Assembly (NCBI RefSeq): GCF_018777395.1
Contig: NZ_JAFJYC010000001.1
Location: 1,860,001 to 1,924,000 of the forward strand
Reading direction: 5' to 3'
DNA: 64,000 bases
Source of the DNA: Candidatus Sodalis endolongispinus
GTDB lineage: Bacteria; Pseudomonadota; Gammaproteobacteria; Enterobacterales; Enterobacteriaceae
The notes under the pieces were generated by a model. The model did no database searches, was not told where the DNA came from, and saw nothing but the letters and a program-made list of their open reading frames with translations. This document shows, in pieces, positions 27,412 through 36,601 of the stretch (position 1 is the first letter of the stretch; every line of letters starts with the position of its first letter). The translations under genes were made by a program, and so were the position numbers.

Positions 27412-27777
27412 ATGATAACCCTGAGAATGGATGATGAGATTTTTAATCTTTCCGAAGCGGCTCAATTTCTTAAAAAATCGCCACGAACTGTACGCAGACT
27501 TATTAAAGATAAACGACTTCGTGCAAGTAAATCTGGATATAACGGTGGTGGACAATTCGAGATTTTAAAGTCTTCCTGCCTTGAATATATCCACTATCAG
27601 CAACATAATCAGGCCGTGAATGCAGAGAACGGCCGTTCAGAGAGGAAATCTAAATGGCAATCAAACAACGTTATGGCAATTGGTACTGTGATTTCGTTGA
27701 ACCGGGTGGCAAAAGAATTAGACGCTGCCTTAACACGACAGACAAAAAGCAAGCGCAGGAACTTTATGATGAGATGA
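27412..27777 (+). CDS. Excisionase-like helix-turn-helix protein
   Basis: The N-terminal half (FNLSEAAQFLKKSPRTVRRLIKDKRLRASKSG, GGGQFEI) is a MerR-like winged helix as in excisionases and helix_turn_helix_17 proteins. The C-terminal 40 codons overlap the integrase start by 124 bases, more than usual, so the end may have been changed by a frameshift. It probably regulated or directed the adjacent integrase. Confidence 0.65.
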   Translation: MITLRMDDEIFNLSEAAQFLKKSPRTVRRLIKDKRLRASKSGYNGGGQFEILKSSCLEYIHYQQHNQAVNAENGRSERKSKWQSNNVMAIGTVISLNRVAKELDAALTRQTKSKRRNFMMR

Positions 27778-28519
27778 AAGCAAGAGCATGGCGGATCAGT
27801 ACATTAGGAGAAATTCCAGATCATACCTTCGATGAAGCTTGCCTACGCTGGCTAAAGGAAAAACAACACAAGCGAACAATAGATAAAGATAAAGGAAAAA
27901 TTAGATTTTGGCGTCAGTATTTTTCAGGTCGAAAGATTAGTGAGATCACGAATAATGAATGTCAAGATATTGTTTCAAGGATGAAAAATATAAGAGGTAA
28001 AGCAGGTTTTTCATCGCAATCATCAAGGTATGCGCAATTGGCTTTTATTCGTTCCTTACTAAAAATAGCCTCAAATGAATGGGGATGGTTAAAAAATGCA
28101 CCATATATAAAAGCTCTACCCCCTAGACAATCAAGGATTAAGTGGCTCACAAAAGAGCAAGCCCATGCCTTAATTGATAATGCCGTTGATTATCTCAAGC
28201 CAGTAATAACATTTGCTCTAGATACGGGTTTACGAAGATCCAACATTCTAGAATTAGAATGGTCACAGGTTGATTTGGTTCGTAAGGTGGCTTGGATTAA
28301 ACCATGACCAGTCAAAAAATTTTCGCGCAATTGGCGTTTCGCTCAATGATACCGCTTGTCAAATTATCCATGCTCAGATAGGTAGACATAGGCAGTATGT
28401 TTTTGTCAGAGAGCGAAAATTAAACGGCGTGATTGATATGATACCAATGAGAACGGATGCTAACAAAGCATTTAAGTCTGCCATGATGAAAGCAGGGATC
28501 GAAGGCTTTCGATTTCGTG
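27654..28519 (+). pseudogene. Phage tyrosine integrase, frameshifted and truncated by IS copy 3
   Basis: Start MAIKQRYGNWYCDFVEPGGKR has the AP2-like arm-binding motif; the core-binding domain (FDEACLRWLKEKQHKR...) and the first catalytic segment FALDTGLRRSNILELEW with the box-I Arg follow. A frameshift near 28305 shifts the rest (DQSKNFRAIGVSLNDTACQI, MKAGIEGFRF) to another frame, and IS copy 3 enters at 28520 just where HDLRHT would be. The box-II His/Arg and the Tyr nucleophile are lost. It may be the integrase of the prophage that used tRNA-Lys. Confidence 0.88.
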
Positions 28520-28556
28520 TGATCTTGCCCCGCCATCTCCGTACAGCTTTTGTATC

Positions 28557-29437
28557 TTAAGTTAACAAAGCCCGCTGCCGCCGGTATTCTCTCGGAGAGT
28601 GATATCCCAGCGCGCTGTGCGGATGGTTTTCATTGTAATGCGTGAAAGCTGCTGCAAGGTTTCGCAGGGCTGTTCTCGCATCCGGTTTTGGCATGAACTC
28701 GATATAGTCTTCCTTCATCGTCTTCACGAACCGTTCGGCCATGCCATTTCTCTGCGGGCTGCTCACCGCTGTTGTGCAGGGCTCCAGATCCAGTTCTCTG
28801 GCGAACCTCTGCGTTTCATGCGCGGTATACGCTGAACCGTTGTCCGTCAACCACTGCACCGCTGTATCGGGTAACCTGTCGCCGAAGCGCTTTTCTACCG
28901 ACCTCAGCATCACATCCTGCACGGTCGAACTGTCGTAGCCTACAGTGCTCGCAGCCCAGTCTATGGCCTCTCTGTCGCAGCAGTCCAGTGCGAAGGTGAC
29001 CCGCAGTTTTTCACCGTTGTCGCAGCCGAACTCGAAGCCATCTGAACACCAGCGCATATCGCTTTCTGCCACCGCGATCCTGCCCTTATGCTCACGCCTC
29101 GGCCGCTCTGGTTTTCAATGTAATAACAGCAGGTTATGCTCACACATGATCCTGTAAAGTCGTTTCGCATTTACCGGCGTCAGTCCCTCTGCGCGACGTT
29201 GTTTACGCAGGATGCCCCACACCCGCCGATAGCCGTAGCTGGGCATATCGCTGATGATGTCGAGGATGTCCGACAGTATTTCAGCGTCTGCTTCGTCATT
29301 ACGCCGGTTACAGCGCCTGTCCTGCCAGTCGGCAGAACGCTTAATCCGCAGTGACAGCGGCGCACGCGACCCGCTCATGGCGCGGCTGACCTGTGCTATT
29401 CCCGGCCTTTGGCAACAAGGGCGCGTGCGCTATCCAT
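28557..29437 (-). pseudogene. IS2-like OrfB, copy 3, TGA plus frameshift
   Basis: The DDE half ([15 protein letters not shown] to REYRRQ) and N-terminal half (to NLLLLH) are in one frame separated by the same TGA as in the other copies. The start region has lost one base (GGCCGGGAATAG instead of GGCCGGGGAATAG), placing ATG 29437 out of frame. The catalytic motif TDNGS is retained. Confidence 0.8.
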
Positions 29438-29782
29438 TTTCGTGACTGGCCGTACTCCACGGCTTCTTTTAGGATCTCAATCTCCATCGTCTTCTTACCC
29501 AGAAGGCGCTGGAGCTCCCGGACCTGCTTCAATGCAGCTGCAAGCTCAGAGGCAGGAACAACGTCCTCCCCGGCAGTGAGGCTGCCTTCCTGATATTGCT
29601 TTTTCCACTTAAACAGCAGGCTGGGCTGGATACCGTGCAGTCGTGCGAGATGGGAGACATTCATGCCGGGCTCCATCGGTCTGCTGAATAATGGCCATTT
29701 TTTCCTGAGGAGTTTTACGTTTACGGACTTCTTGACCTAACAGGATCCCGGTCATATCAAAATTGGCGTTAGTGTTAGACAT
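29341..29782 (-). pseudogene. IS2-like OrfA, copy 3, frameshifted
   Basis: The helix-turn-helix and zipper parts are clear from [16 protein letters not shown] onward, but near 29678 an extra base (CCATCGGTCTG instead of CCATCCTCTG) separates them from the start ATG at 29782. The end runs on past the usual stop because of the one-base deletion shared with the OrfB start. Confidence 0.8.
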
Positions 29783-29846
29783 ATATTTAAGCCTATCTCT
29801 TATCTGGAGATACAGCTACTGTCTGGTGTTTCAGGGGGATAAATCA

Positions 29847-30930
29847 GATTTTCCTCAGAAGACGCTTCGGGTGGAACGTTTTGCTCGGGGTCAGGTTTCC
29901 CCGCGCTTTCAACCTGTTTAAGCCATATGAGAATACGCATAATCTCTATCAAATCGTTGTCGTTCAACGCGATGAAACTATGCACGGTATAATTCTTATA
30001 TAAGCGACGCGCCAAGGGTATGCTGCGCCCGACCGGCACGCCCACCTTCTCGGCATAAGCGATGATAGCCCGGGCCTTCATGTTCGTGGCCCGCAAGGTG
30101 ATGAACGGCAGCATCGCAACGTCAGGATTGAAAAATATACCGAGCGCAATGTGTGTCGGGTTGGCCAGTATCATCTCTGAGGAACGGATCGCCGCCTGCT
30201 CCGAACCGCTCAGCAATTCAAAGTGAGCGTTACGCCGCGCAGATTTTATTTCCGGATTACCCTCATTTTCTTTATGCTCTTGCTTCACCTCATGCTTTTC
30301 CATTTTCATATCTTTGAATTGGAGGAAATATTCACATAAGCCGTCAAGCAACAGAACAATCAGAGATACGCCGACATAAATAAACACCAACTTCACCGCA
30401 AGCTCGGACCAGAGTCGGATGACCTGCCAGATATTGCCGTGATAGGTTGATAGTAGTTCCTTTAGATAATGTGACTAAAAGTAATTTACGCTCACCACAA
30501 ACACGACCACATAACACAAGGTTTTTACCAATTCTTTCACTGTGCGCAAATTGAATATCCGCTTAAGTCCCTTCACCGGATTAAGCGCATCAAAATTCAG
30601 TTTAATTGCCTTGGTGGCCAGTACCGTCCGCGTTTGGAGCAACGTTGAGAAGGTACCCGCAACAAAGCAGACTGCCACGATGGGCAATGTCAGCTTCATA
30701 AATAGCATGGCCAAACTGATGAGATAAGCTTGATAACTCAGGCTTTCACCGTTTAAGACCACATTGTTATAAAAGGCGATAAACGGTTGAAAATCCATAC
30801 CGTAACCCAGATAGGCCATACCGATTACCAATACCACGGTTGTGGTAACATCTTTAACTTTAAATGATTGCCCTTTTTGCGCAGACTCTCTACGCCGTTT
30901 CTCTGTGGGCTTTTCTGTTTTCTCCGCCAT
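29847..30930 (-). pseudogene. spaS: T3SS export switch protein SpaS/SctU with in-frame TAG
   Basis: SctU is the membrane switch that changes secretion from needle to translocator substrates by self-cleavage. The N-terminal part (MAEKTEKPTEKRRRESAQKGQ, four membrane helices, NPVKGLKRIFNLRTVKELVKTL) ends at TAG 30475-30477; the same frame continues with IWQVIRLWSEL, the fourth helix and the cytoplasmic domain containing the NPTH autocleavage motif (about 30151-30162), IPLARRLYKN and IEIMRILIWLKQVE. IS copy 3 replaces the last few codons. Total is about 361 codons. It is the last gene of the inv-spa operon, two bases after spaR. Confidence 0.9.
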
Positions 30931-30932
30931 AA

Positions 30933-31712
30933 TTAACCCCCCACGGCAGGGTGAACAAAGTGATAGAATGGCGTAAGCGTAAATAAGCGCATCAAAGGTC
31001 CCGACATCGCGCCGAAACCATAAAGCATGAAAATCGTGAAGGCGATGAAACTTTTCAGCGACAACGACAATGAAAAGGGGTTTAGCTGAGGACAATAGCG
31101 GGAAAACACGCCGATGATGATTTCCGATAGCATCAAGGTTATCAGCGTCGGAGCCGCAAGAATGATGCTATTCTCCAACAAAAGGTGCACCAATTTTCCT
31201 GCGACGGCCCACTGCGCTCCCAGCAAAGAGGAGACTGAGGGAAAGACGCGATAGCTTTGCACCAGCGCATTCATCAGCAGAATCATCCCTCCCTGCGCCA
31301 TGAAGATAGCGCCAAAAGCAAAACTGAGGAACGACGACATCGTGGTACTCTGCAGGCCATTAACCGGGTCAATACTGTCGCTGATTGTCGCGCCACGCTG
31401 GTTATCGATGACTTCGCCAATCGCGCTGGCAATCCAAAACGGTAAACTCAGCGTCATGGCCAGCATGAGTCCCGTCACACATTCTCTTGCAATGAGGACC
31501 AGCCAGCCATGTTCAATATCAGGGATGGTCCGTATGTCAGGCCAAATACCTATCAGCGTGATGAAAATAACCATATTTTTCACGATAAGATGTGACAATA
31601 TTCGCCCCCCCAGCAGTGGCAGCATCAAAAAGACGATACCTACGCGCACATACGCCAGCATGATAATCATGCTGTTTTCCTGGTAGGCGAAGAATAAACT
31701 AATCAGCGGCAT
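30933..31712 (-). CDS. spaR: T3SS export apparatus protein SpaR/SctT
   Basis: A 259-residue inner-membrane protein of the export gate, intact. Multiple hydrophobic helices are visible, with family segments FAYQENSMIIMLAYVRVGIVFLMLP, ARECVTGLMLAMTLSLPFW, GEVIDNQRGATISDSIDP and SLSLKSFIAFTIFMLYGFGAM. With SctR and SctS it forms the helical entry of the secretion channel. It lies between spaQ and spaS in the standard order. Confidence 0.95.
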   Translation of the reverse strand: MPLISLFFAYQENSMIIMLAYVRVGIVFLMLPLLGGRILSHLIVKNMVIFITLIGIWPDIRTIPDIEHGWLVLIARECVTGLMLAMTLSLPFWIASAIGEVIDNQRGATISDSIDPVNGLQSTTMSSFLSFAFGAIFMAQGGMILLMNALVQSYRVFPSVSSLLGAQWAVAGKLVHLLLENSIILAAPTLITLMLSEIIIGVFSRYCPQLNPFSLSLSLKSFIAFTIFMLYGFGAMSGPLMRLFTLTPFYHFVHPAVGG

Positions 31713-31725
31713 AGACGCACTCTAT

Positions 31726-31980
31726 TTACCGAAAACCCATCAGAAATGATTCGGTGGCGAAACGCAATCCATCGTTGGCGAACCAGCCCATAAGCATGAG
31801 AAGGCAAGCAAATACCGCGAGCATTTTTAAGCCAAAGGGCAAAGTTTGTTCTTGGATCTGCATGACTGTCTGAAATAACCATACCACTAGCCAGACAATT
31901 GTCGCCATCGCGATAGGCACGGCGGAAAGCTTAAGCACAAGGAGCAAGGCAGAATTACCTATATACGCAATTTCACTCAT
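31726..31980 (-). CDS. spaQ: T3SS export apparatus protein SpaQ/SctS
   Basis: The 84-residue protein has two membrane helices (LLLVLKLSAVPIAMATIVWLVVWLFQT and FGLKMLAVFACLLMLMGWF) linked by the polar MQIQEQTLP loop typical of SctS/FliQ. It is intact, overlaps the end of spaP by 4 bases, and is followed by spaR after 13 bases. Confidence 0.95.
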   Translation of the reverse strand: MSEIAYIGNSALLLVLKLSAVPIAMATIVWLVVWLFQTVMQIQEQTLPFGLKMLAVFACLLMLMGWFANDGLRFATESFLMGFR

Positions 31981-32654
31981 TGTTTAATCAAATCAGCATA
32001 TTGCAGGATCAGCCCTTTTGTTAATAGCGTCCAACCGTCCATTGCCACAAAAAGGATCAATTTAATAGGTATTGAAATAGTGACCGGACTCATCATCATC
32101 ACCAGCGCAAGTAATATACTGGAGACCACCATATCAATCACAACGAAGGGAACATACAAAAAGAAGGCAATTTTAAACGCGCTTTGTACATCACTCAGCG
32201 CATAGGCCGGCATTAGCGTCATTAAAGACAAAGATGATATATTCTCGTCAGTGCATTCGAGGTCCGTTTCCTGTTCACCGCCGCTTTGTCGATGCTGTGT
32301 CTCGCAAAATAAGTGAATTAGTTTTTTATCCGAATAACGCACCAGATAATCTCTATAACTTCCCAAGCCTTAATCGACAAATTGCATTGTAGAATCGATG
32401 TTATTGAAATTAGTTTGGTGCGTTTCGATATAGCGGCTGATATTCTGGCATACCGGCATCATGACGAAGGCGGTTAATATCAGTGCAATACCATTAAGCG
32501 TGAGCGTTGAGGGAATTTGCTGTATCCCTAGCGCATTGCGTACCATCACCAGTACGATGGAGAATTTGATATAGCAGGTGCCACCCGCAATCACAAAGGG
32601 TAACAGGGTGGCGAATGAAAGTAAGGCAATGAGCGTCATGTCGTTGGTGAGCAT
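31977..32654 (-). pseudogene. spaP: T3SS export apparatus protein SpaP/SctR with in-frame TAA
   Basis: SctR is the core of the export gate (five copies). The first part (MTLIALLSFATLLPFVIAGGTCYIKFSIVLVMVRNALGIQQIP) stops at TAA 32370-32372, where relatives have Glu (HVDEGLDGYRDYL against FVD-stop-GLGSYRDYL). The frame resumes with AYALSDVQSAFKIAFFLYVPFVVIDMVVSSILLALVMMMSPVTIS to the end. A single nonsense codon is the only lesion. The chosen ATG at 32654 follows the spaO stop; an earlier ATG at 32669 overlaps spaO. Confidence 0.92.
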
Positions 32655-32658
32655 AGTG

Positions 32659-33573
32659 TCACTCTTCAACCGGCGTTTGAAAGGTATTAAGCCCGGTGAT
32701 TTCCACCGCTAACCGTTCATCTTCCAACGTTACCAGTTCTCCATAACCCACTAACTGTTGGTTGAGGAAAACTTTGATGTTTTTTTCCACATTTTCCGAC
32801 AAATCGAATACGGTCCCCGGTTGCAGGTTTTCCAATTCCGCCAGCGGGTAGGATCGCGCTTCAAGGACAAATTCTACCGTTACCGGTACACGGCTCCAGT
32901 CAAAAAGCGGCAGCGTTTTCTGTGGCTGGGTATCCTCAGTTGAGGGGGCGATAACATTATCCACGATGATTTCCTTCGATTGTGCTTGATGACAGCTAAA
33001 AATAGCGCGCCCGTTAATGGTCAAATACATTTCCGGTCGGGTAATCAGTAGCAGATCCCCCAGGTCTAGCCTCGCCAGGTCGATGGCCGCTAAACGGCTG
33101 CAGCCTAGGACACAGCGCAGCTCGAACGACAGCCGGCTTAGCCCGGCATCGGCCGTCTGTAACCCAGGGAAAGCGACATTGGGCCACCCGGCGATATACA
33201 CGATGAGATCCTCAGCCGACAGCGCCAGTAATTGCGTCGGCAGCGGTGCCGACGGTACGCGGACCGCTTGCAGTGTCCACGACTGTCCGTATAGCGCGAG
33301 AGGGCCGGCGCTTTCTTGCAATAACGGACATAGATAGTCCGAAGGAATCTCCTGCCACGGCAGACCCGGCAATGCCGCTCGGCGAACCGTAAGCCAGTCG
33401 GTCATGTTGACGAAACCCTCCTGGCGCAGTCCATGCTCATTCTCCAGCGTGACCTGCAGATAGCATTGGCTGGCGCGAACCGTCACTATCGTGCTTTGCG
33501 GAAAGGCGCTTTGCAGCTGCACTAAACGATGATGTTCACGATTTACCTGTCGCAGGCGAGACGAAAGCTTCAT
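32659..33573 (-). CDS. spaO: T3SS sorting platform protein SpaO/SctQ
   Basis: The 304-residue protein matches SpaO/SctQ, the C-ring-like scaffold of the cytoplasmic sorting platform. The C-terminal SpoA domain is seen in WSRVPVTVEFVLEARSYPLAELENLQPGTVFDL...VFLNQQLVGYGELVTLEDERLAVEI; a weaker SpoA1-like domain precedes it (LARLDLGDLLLITRPEMYLTI). The gene is intact and starts at the base where spaN stops (ATG overlapping the TAA). SctQ genes often make a short second product from an internal start; I cannot tell here. Confidence 0.93.
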   Translation of the reverse strand: MKLSSRLRQVNREHHRLVQLQSAFPQSTIVTVRASQCYLQVTLENEHGLRQEGFVNMTDWLTVRRAALPGLPWQEIPSDYLCPLLQESAGPLALYGQSWTLQAVRVPSAPLPTQLLALSAEDLIVYIAGWPNVAFPGLQTADAGLSRLSFELRCVLGCSRLAAIDLARLDLGDLLLITRPEMYLTINGRAIFSCHQAQSKEIIVDNVIAPSTEDTQPQKTLPLFDWSRVPVTVEFVLEARSYPLAELENLQPGTVFDLSENVEKNIKVFLNQQLVGYGELVTLEDERLAVEITGLNTFQTPVEE

Positions 33574-34448
33574 TACTGCGCCTCGGGATCCGGTTGTTCA
33601 TCGGAATGACGCTGCTGTTGTTGCTGTCCTTCATCCTCGTCCGTCGGCATCACGACCATCGTGATGTTACCCTGCCAATGTTCCATCTCACGGTTCATGA
33701 CCTGACCGACCTGAAGGCTGGAGGGCTGCAGCGTCAGCACGCTTTCCTGCAGTGGACGGGGCGAGGCGGACAGTTTGACCGAATGATTACCGCTCCATCC
33801 CTGAAAGCGATATTCCATAGACAGGGCGTTATCGGGCGCCTCGGTTTGGGTTTTCGCTAACGGCGGCTGTGTCGATTTGGGCTGCGACGCCGGCGTGGCG
33901 ACTTGCTGCTGGTGGGTATTCGCAGGCGGCGTCGTGGCGCTATGACCCTGTGGTTGGGTGGTCTGAATGTCTGTCGCGGTCGATTGCCGATGATTCTTGT
34001 CCGATGGTGTTGTCTGCCCGGATGAAGAAAGGGCAGCAGCGGCCGTCGCGACAGCCGCCTCACGGGAGGTGTCAGGCTGTGTAGCCTCGGCGTTCCGCCC
34101 GGCGCCAGACCGGCCCAGCGTTGCCGCACGGGCGGTCAGTTCGGCAGGTTGACTCTCGGCATGTCGTGTAGCCGTTTTCCCACGACCGATACCGTCGTCG
34201 CCGGTAGCCTTCACCTGACCTTTCTGTGCTTTAGTCTGCGCCGTGCCACCGCGATTAAGCTGTAAATCCGGTCGAATTTGATCGATAAGCAGCTGCAAAC
34301 TGTAGGGGAGAGCTTCGGGCGAGGCGGCACGACGCGTTTCCTTTTTGTTCTTATCTTGCGGGCTCCAGTTTGCGATATTGTCGTCATCCGGCGCCGTCAC
34401 GCCGGATGGCATAGATACCGGGGCTGTAAGCTCTGCTTTAGCGGACAT
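33573..34448 (-). CDS. spaN: T3SS needle-length/switch protein SpaN/InvJ (SctP-like)
   Basis: The 291-residue product is hydrophilic and rich in Thr, Gln, Pro and Ala (residues 100-210), with a more ordered C-terminus (EYRFQGWSGNHSVKLSASP, VLTLQPSSLQVGQVMNREMEHW). This matches InvJ/SpaN, which control needle length and substrate switching with SctU. The start at 34448 overlaps spaM by 11 bases; longer in-frame starts lie inside spaM and are not preferred. The family is poorly conserved, so identity rests mainly on gene order and the C-terminal segment. Confidence 0.82.
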   Translation of the reverse strand: MSAKAELTAPVSMPSGVTAPDDDNIANWSPQDKNKKETRRAASPEALPYSLQLLIDQIRPDLQLNRGGTAQTKAQKGQVKATGDDGIGRGKTATRHAESQPAELTARAATLGRSGAGRNAEATQPDTSREAAVATAAAALSSSGQTTPSDKNHRQSTATDIQTTQPQGHSATTPPANTHQQQVATPASQPKSTQPPLAKTQTEAPDNALSMEYRFQGWSGNHSVKLSASPRPLQESVLTLQPSSLQVGQVMNREMEHWQGNITMVVMPTDEDEGQQQQQRHSDEQPDPEAQ

Positions 34449-34890
34449 AATTTGCCATCTCCTGTATATCGTTCTCGTTTTGTCTTTCCCGGCGGCGTAA
34501 ATGCTGCGCACGCACGGAATAAAAATAGCGATCAATTTTGCGTTGCCGTTTCTCCAGTGCGCTAATCTGCAGCTGATAATGTTGCAGCTGTTGCAATTGT
34601 TCCTCGCGTTCTTCTTCCAATTGCAGCAATTGTTGTGCAATTTCTTCTTGGCGGCTTAGCAGTACCGCCTGACGGCGCTGTTGCTCATACAATATGGCGC
34701 GGGACACCGCCCCCTTGACCTGACAGGCCGCCACCTCTTGCCCCAATGCGGCCGATTGGCGTTGGCATTCTTCGCGTTGCTGTTCCAGCGTCGACAGCAC
34801 GTGCGTGATGTGCTGAGTTTGTCGCTTAAAACCCTGCTGTTTCCGGTTTAATAAGGAAATGAATTGCTGTCCCCTAAGCCAGACATTCAT
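34438..34890 (-). CDS. spaM: T3SS central stalk protein SpaM/InvI (SctO)
   Basis: The 150-residue product is almost entirely a long alpha-helical coiled coil (QQREECQRQSAALGQEV, QEEIAQQLLQLEEEREEQLQQLQHYQLQISALEKRQRK), as in SctO/FliJ proteins that link the ATPase hexamer to the export gate. The start at 34890 overlaps the end of the ATPase gene by 17 bases; an upstream in-frame ATG at 34929 is less likely. It is intact. Confidence 0.88.
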   Translation of the reverse strand: MNVWLRGQQFISLLNRKQQGFKRQTQHITHVLSTLEQQREECQRQSAALGQEVAACQVKGAVSRAILYEQQRRQAVLLSRQEEIAQQLLQLEEEREEQLQQLQHYQLQISALEKRQRKIDRYFYSVRAQHLRRRERQNENDIQEMANYVR

Positions 34891-36181
34891 GCATCTGCTC
34901 CAGGGTTTGGCTAAATTCCATACGCTCATCCAGAAGCTGGCGCAAAAAATCGCTCATGACCGTTTTTTTATCAAAAGCGTTATCGTTTTCTTGGTTTTCA
35001 CCGCGGCGGTATTCGCCCAGGTCCAAGTAGAGCTGCATATCCCGCTGGCGAACCAGAAAATCGCGAAAACGAACGGCGGCACGCTGTTGTTTCTTGTCGG
35101 TAATTTGTAAAAATAGCCGTCTGGTGCTGCGTAATATATTTATCGCCGGATAATGCCCCTGGGCCGCCTGGGTGTGGCTGAGATAAATATGGCCATCGAG
35201 GATCGACCGCACTTCATCGCCGATAGCATCCGGCTCTTCCTCATTTTCCAGCAACACGGTATAGAAAGCGGTAATCGATCCCAGCTGGCTACTGCCCGGT
35301 CTTTCAAGCAGCTTGGGCAAACGTTCAAATACTGACGCGGGATATCCGCGCCGCGCGGGTAATTCCCCCATGCTTAAGGCCATATCGCGCAATGCGCGTG
35401 CATAACGCGTTATTGAATCAATAAACAGCAGTACGTTTTTGCCCTGGTCGCGAAAGTACTCGGCGACGGTGGTGGCCACCTGCGCCGCATTACAACGTTC
35501 TACCGAGGAGCGACCCGAGGTTGAATTCACCAGCACCACTTTCCCGCTTCGTGAGGAATGTTTTAATTCTTCAATAAATTCGGTGACCTCGCGGCCACGT
35601 TCTCCGATAAGTCCCACCACATAAACATCAGCCTCAGAATGCTCAATCAGCATATTCATTAATGATGTTTTGCCGCAGCCTGCCGCGGCGAATATGCCCA
35701 ACCGCTGTCCGTGTCCACAGGTTAACAAGCCATCAACGGCACGGATCCGCGTAACGAGTTTTTCCGCGATAGGCTTACGTTCGGTAAAATGCAGTGCCTC
35801 GACATCAATCGGCCGATGCTCGGTGGCGATAAGCGGCGTGTCCGTCGCGCCGTCCAGCCGTGCGCAAATATTTCCCAGCGGGTCAAGCACCGCCCCCAAT
35901 AGGGCATCCCACAAAGGGAATTGAAAAGGCTTACCGGTAGGCACCAAAAGATAATTCTGGGAAAATTCCGCGCTATCGCAAAGCAGGCTCAGCATGGTGA
36001 GACTACCGTTAAAACCAATGACCTGGGAATAACCCGCCAGAGACGCGTCGTTAATCGATGACCGCACTTCACAGACTTCGCCGATCGCGGCCGCCGGCAA
36101 ACTGGCTTCGATAATGTTTCCCTGAATCCGCGTAGGATGGGCCGCATAGTCAAAACAATTTTGCAGAGGACTTCTTCTCAT
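34874..36181 (-). CDS. invC: T3SS ATPase InvC/SpaL (SctN)
   Basis: SctN is the hexameric ATPase that unfolds substrates and removes chaperones at the base of the injectisome. The 435-residue protein has Walker A AAAGCGKTSL (Lys171), the GLIGERGREVTEF segment, Walker B NVLLFIDSITRYARALRD (Asp255) and GSITAFYTVLLENEEEPDAIGDEVRSILDGHIYLS, all as in F-type-like secretion ATPases. The gene is intact, which contrasts with the broken invA and invB upstream. It is followed by spaM with a 17-base overlap. Confidence 0.96.
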   Translation of the reverse strand: MRRSPLQNCFDYAAHPTRIQGNIIEASLPAAAIGEVCEVRSSINDASLAGYSQVIGFNGSLTMLSLLCDSAEFSQNYLLVPTGKPFQFPLWDALLGAVLDPLGNICARLDGATDTPLIATEHRPIDVEALHFTERKPIAEKLVTRIRAVDGLLTCGHGQRLGIFAAAGCGKTSLMNMLIEHSEADVYVVGLIGERGREVTEFIEELKHSSRSGKVVLVNSTSGRSSVERCNAAQVATTVAEYFRDQGKNVLLFIDSITRYARALRDMALSMGELPARRGYPASVFERLPKLLERPGSSQLGSITAFYTVLLENEEEPDAIGDEVRSILDGHIYLSHTQAAQGHYPAINILRSTRRLFLQITDKKQQRAAVRFRDFLVRQRDMQLYLDLGEYRRGENQENDNAFDKKTVMSDFLRQLLDERMEFSQTLEQMHECLA

Positions 36182-36191
36182 CGTTAACGCC

Positions 36192-36573
36192 TCAAGCCAT
36201 CGCCGCCTGATAGTCCATCAGGAGGGTAAAAAAAGCGTCCAGCATTTCTGTAAAAGCGGTTACCGATTCCAGATTATCTGTTTTTACCTGCGCCCTAAAT
36301 TCAAGGTTGCCCTCGATTTCCACCAGAGAAGGTTGACCAAAAACAAATTTGTCGCTGTGGCTGTTAATCATAAGCGGCAATAGATTTGCGCTATTGAAAG
36401 TCAGCGCGTTCTGATTAAATTTCGTCATCTTGTGTGATGATATTGATATCAGGGTTATCATCGGTAAGCTTTAACGTAATGGTTGAGTGATCGTCCAAGC
36501 TGCCATGGGAAACATCGCTGATACCCATTTGCTCCAGGGAAGACATTAATAATTCCGAAACATTATAACTCAT
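36192..36573 (-). pseudogene. invB: T3SS chaperone InvB/SpaK-like, frameshifted
   Basis: The N-terminal piece (MSYNVSELLMSSLEQMGI, DDHSTITLKL, ITQDDEI) aligns in style with InvB/Spa15 (AELVRSALEVSG, SHSTIVLDL, VKDDDVW). It stops at about 36415, and the remainder (LLPLMINSHSDKFVFGQPSLVEIEG, NLESVTAFTEMLDAFFTLLMDYQ) lies in another frame to 36192. InvB-type chaperones bind several effectors and hand them to the ATPase. An AAGGAA RBS precedes ATG 36573. Confidence 0.78.
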
Positions 36574-36601
36574 GGTGATTTCCTTGTTGTTGACTAAGAA
36601 C

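Larger units (their letters stand above)
28520..29846 (-). mobile_element. IS2-like insertion sequence (IS3 family), copy 3
   Basis: About 1327 bp in minus orientation, nearly identical to copies 1 and 2, with the same TGATCTTGCCCC and TGATTTATCCCC ends. The flanking bases (GTG and GAT) do not match. It joins the broken prophage integrase directly to the end of spaS of the T3SS cluster. Confidence 0.9.

Noticed and set aside
30475..30930. Separate short membrane protein from the 5' part of spaS
   Set aside because: The downstream sequence continues SctU in the same frame after one TAG, so this is the broken gene and not a distinct one.
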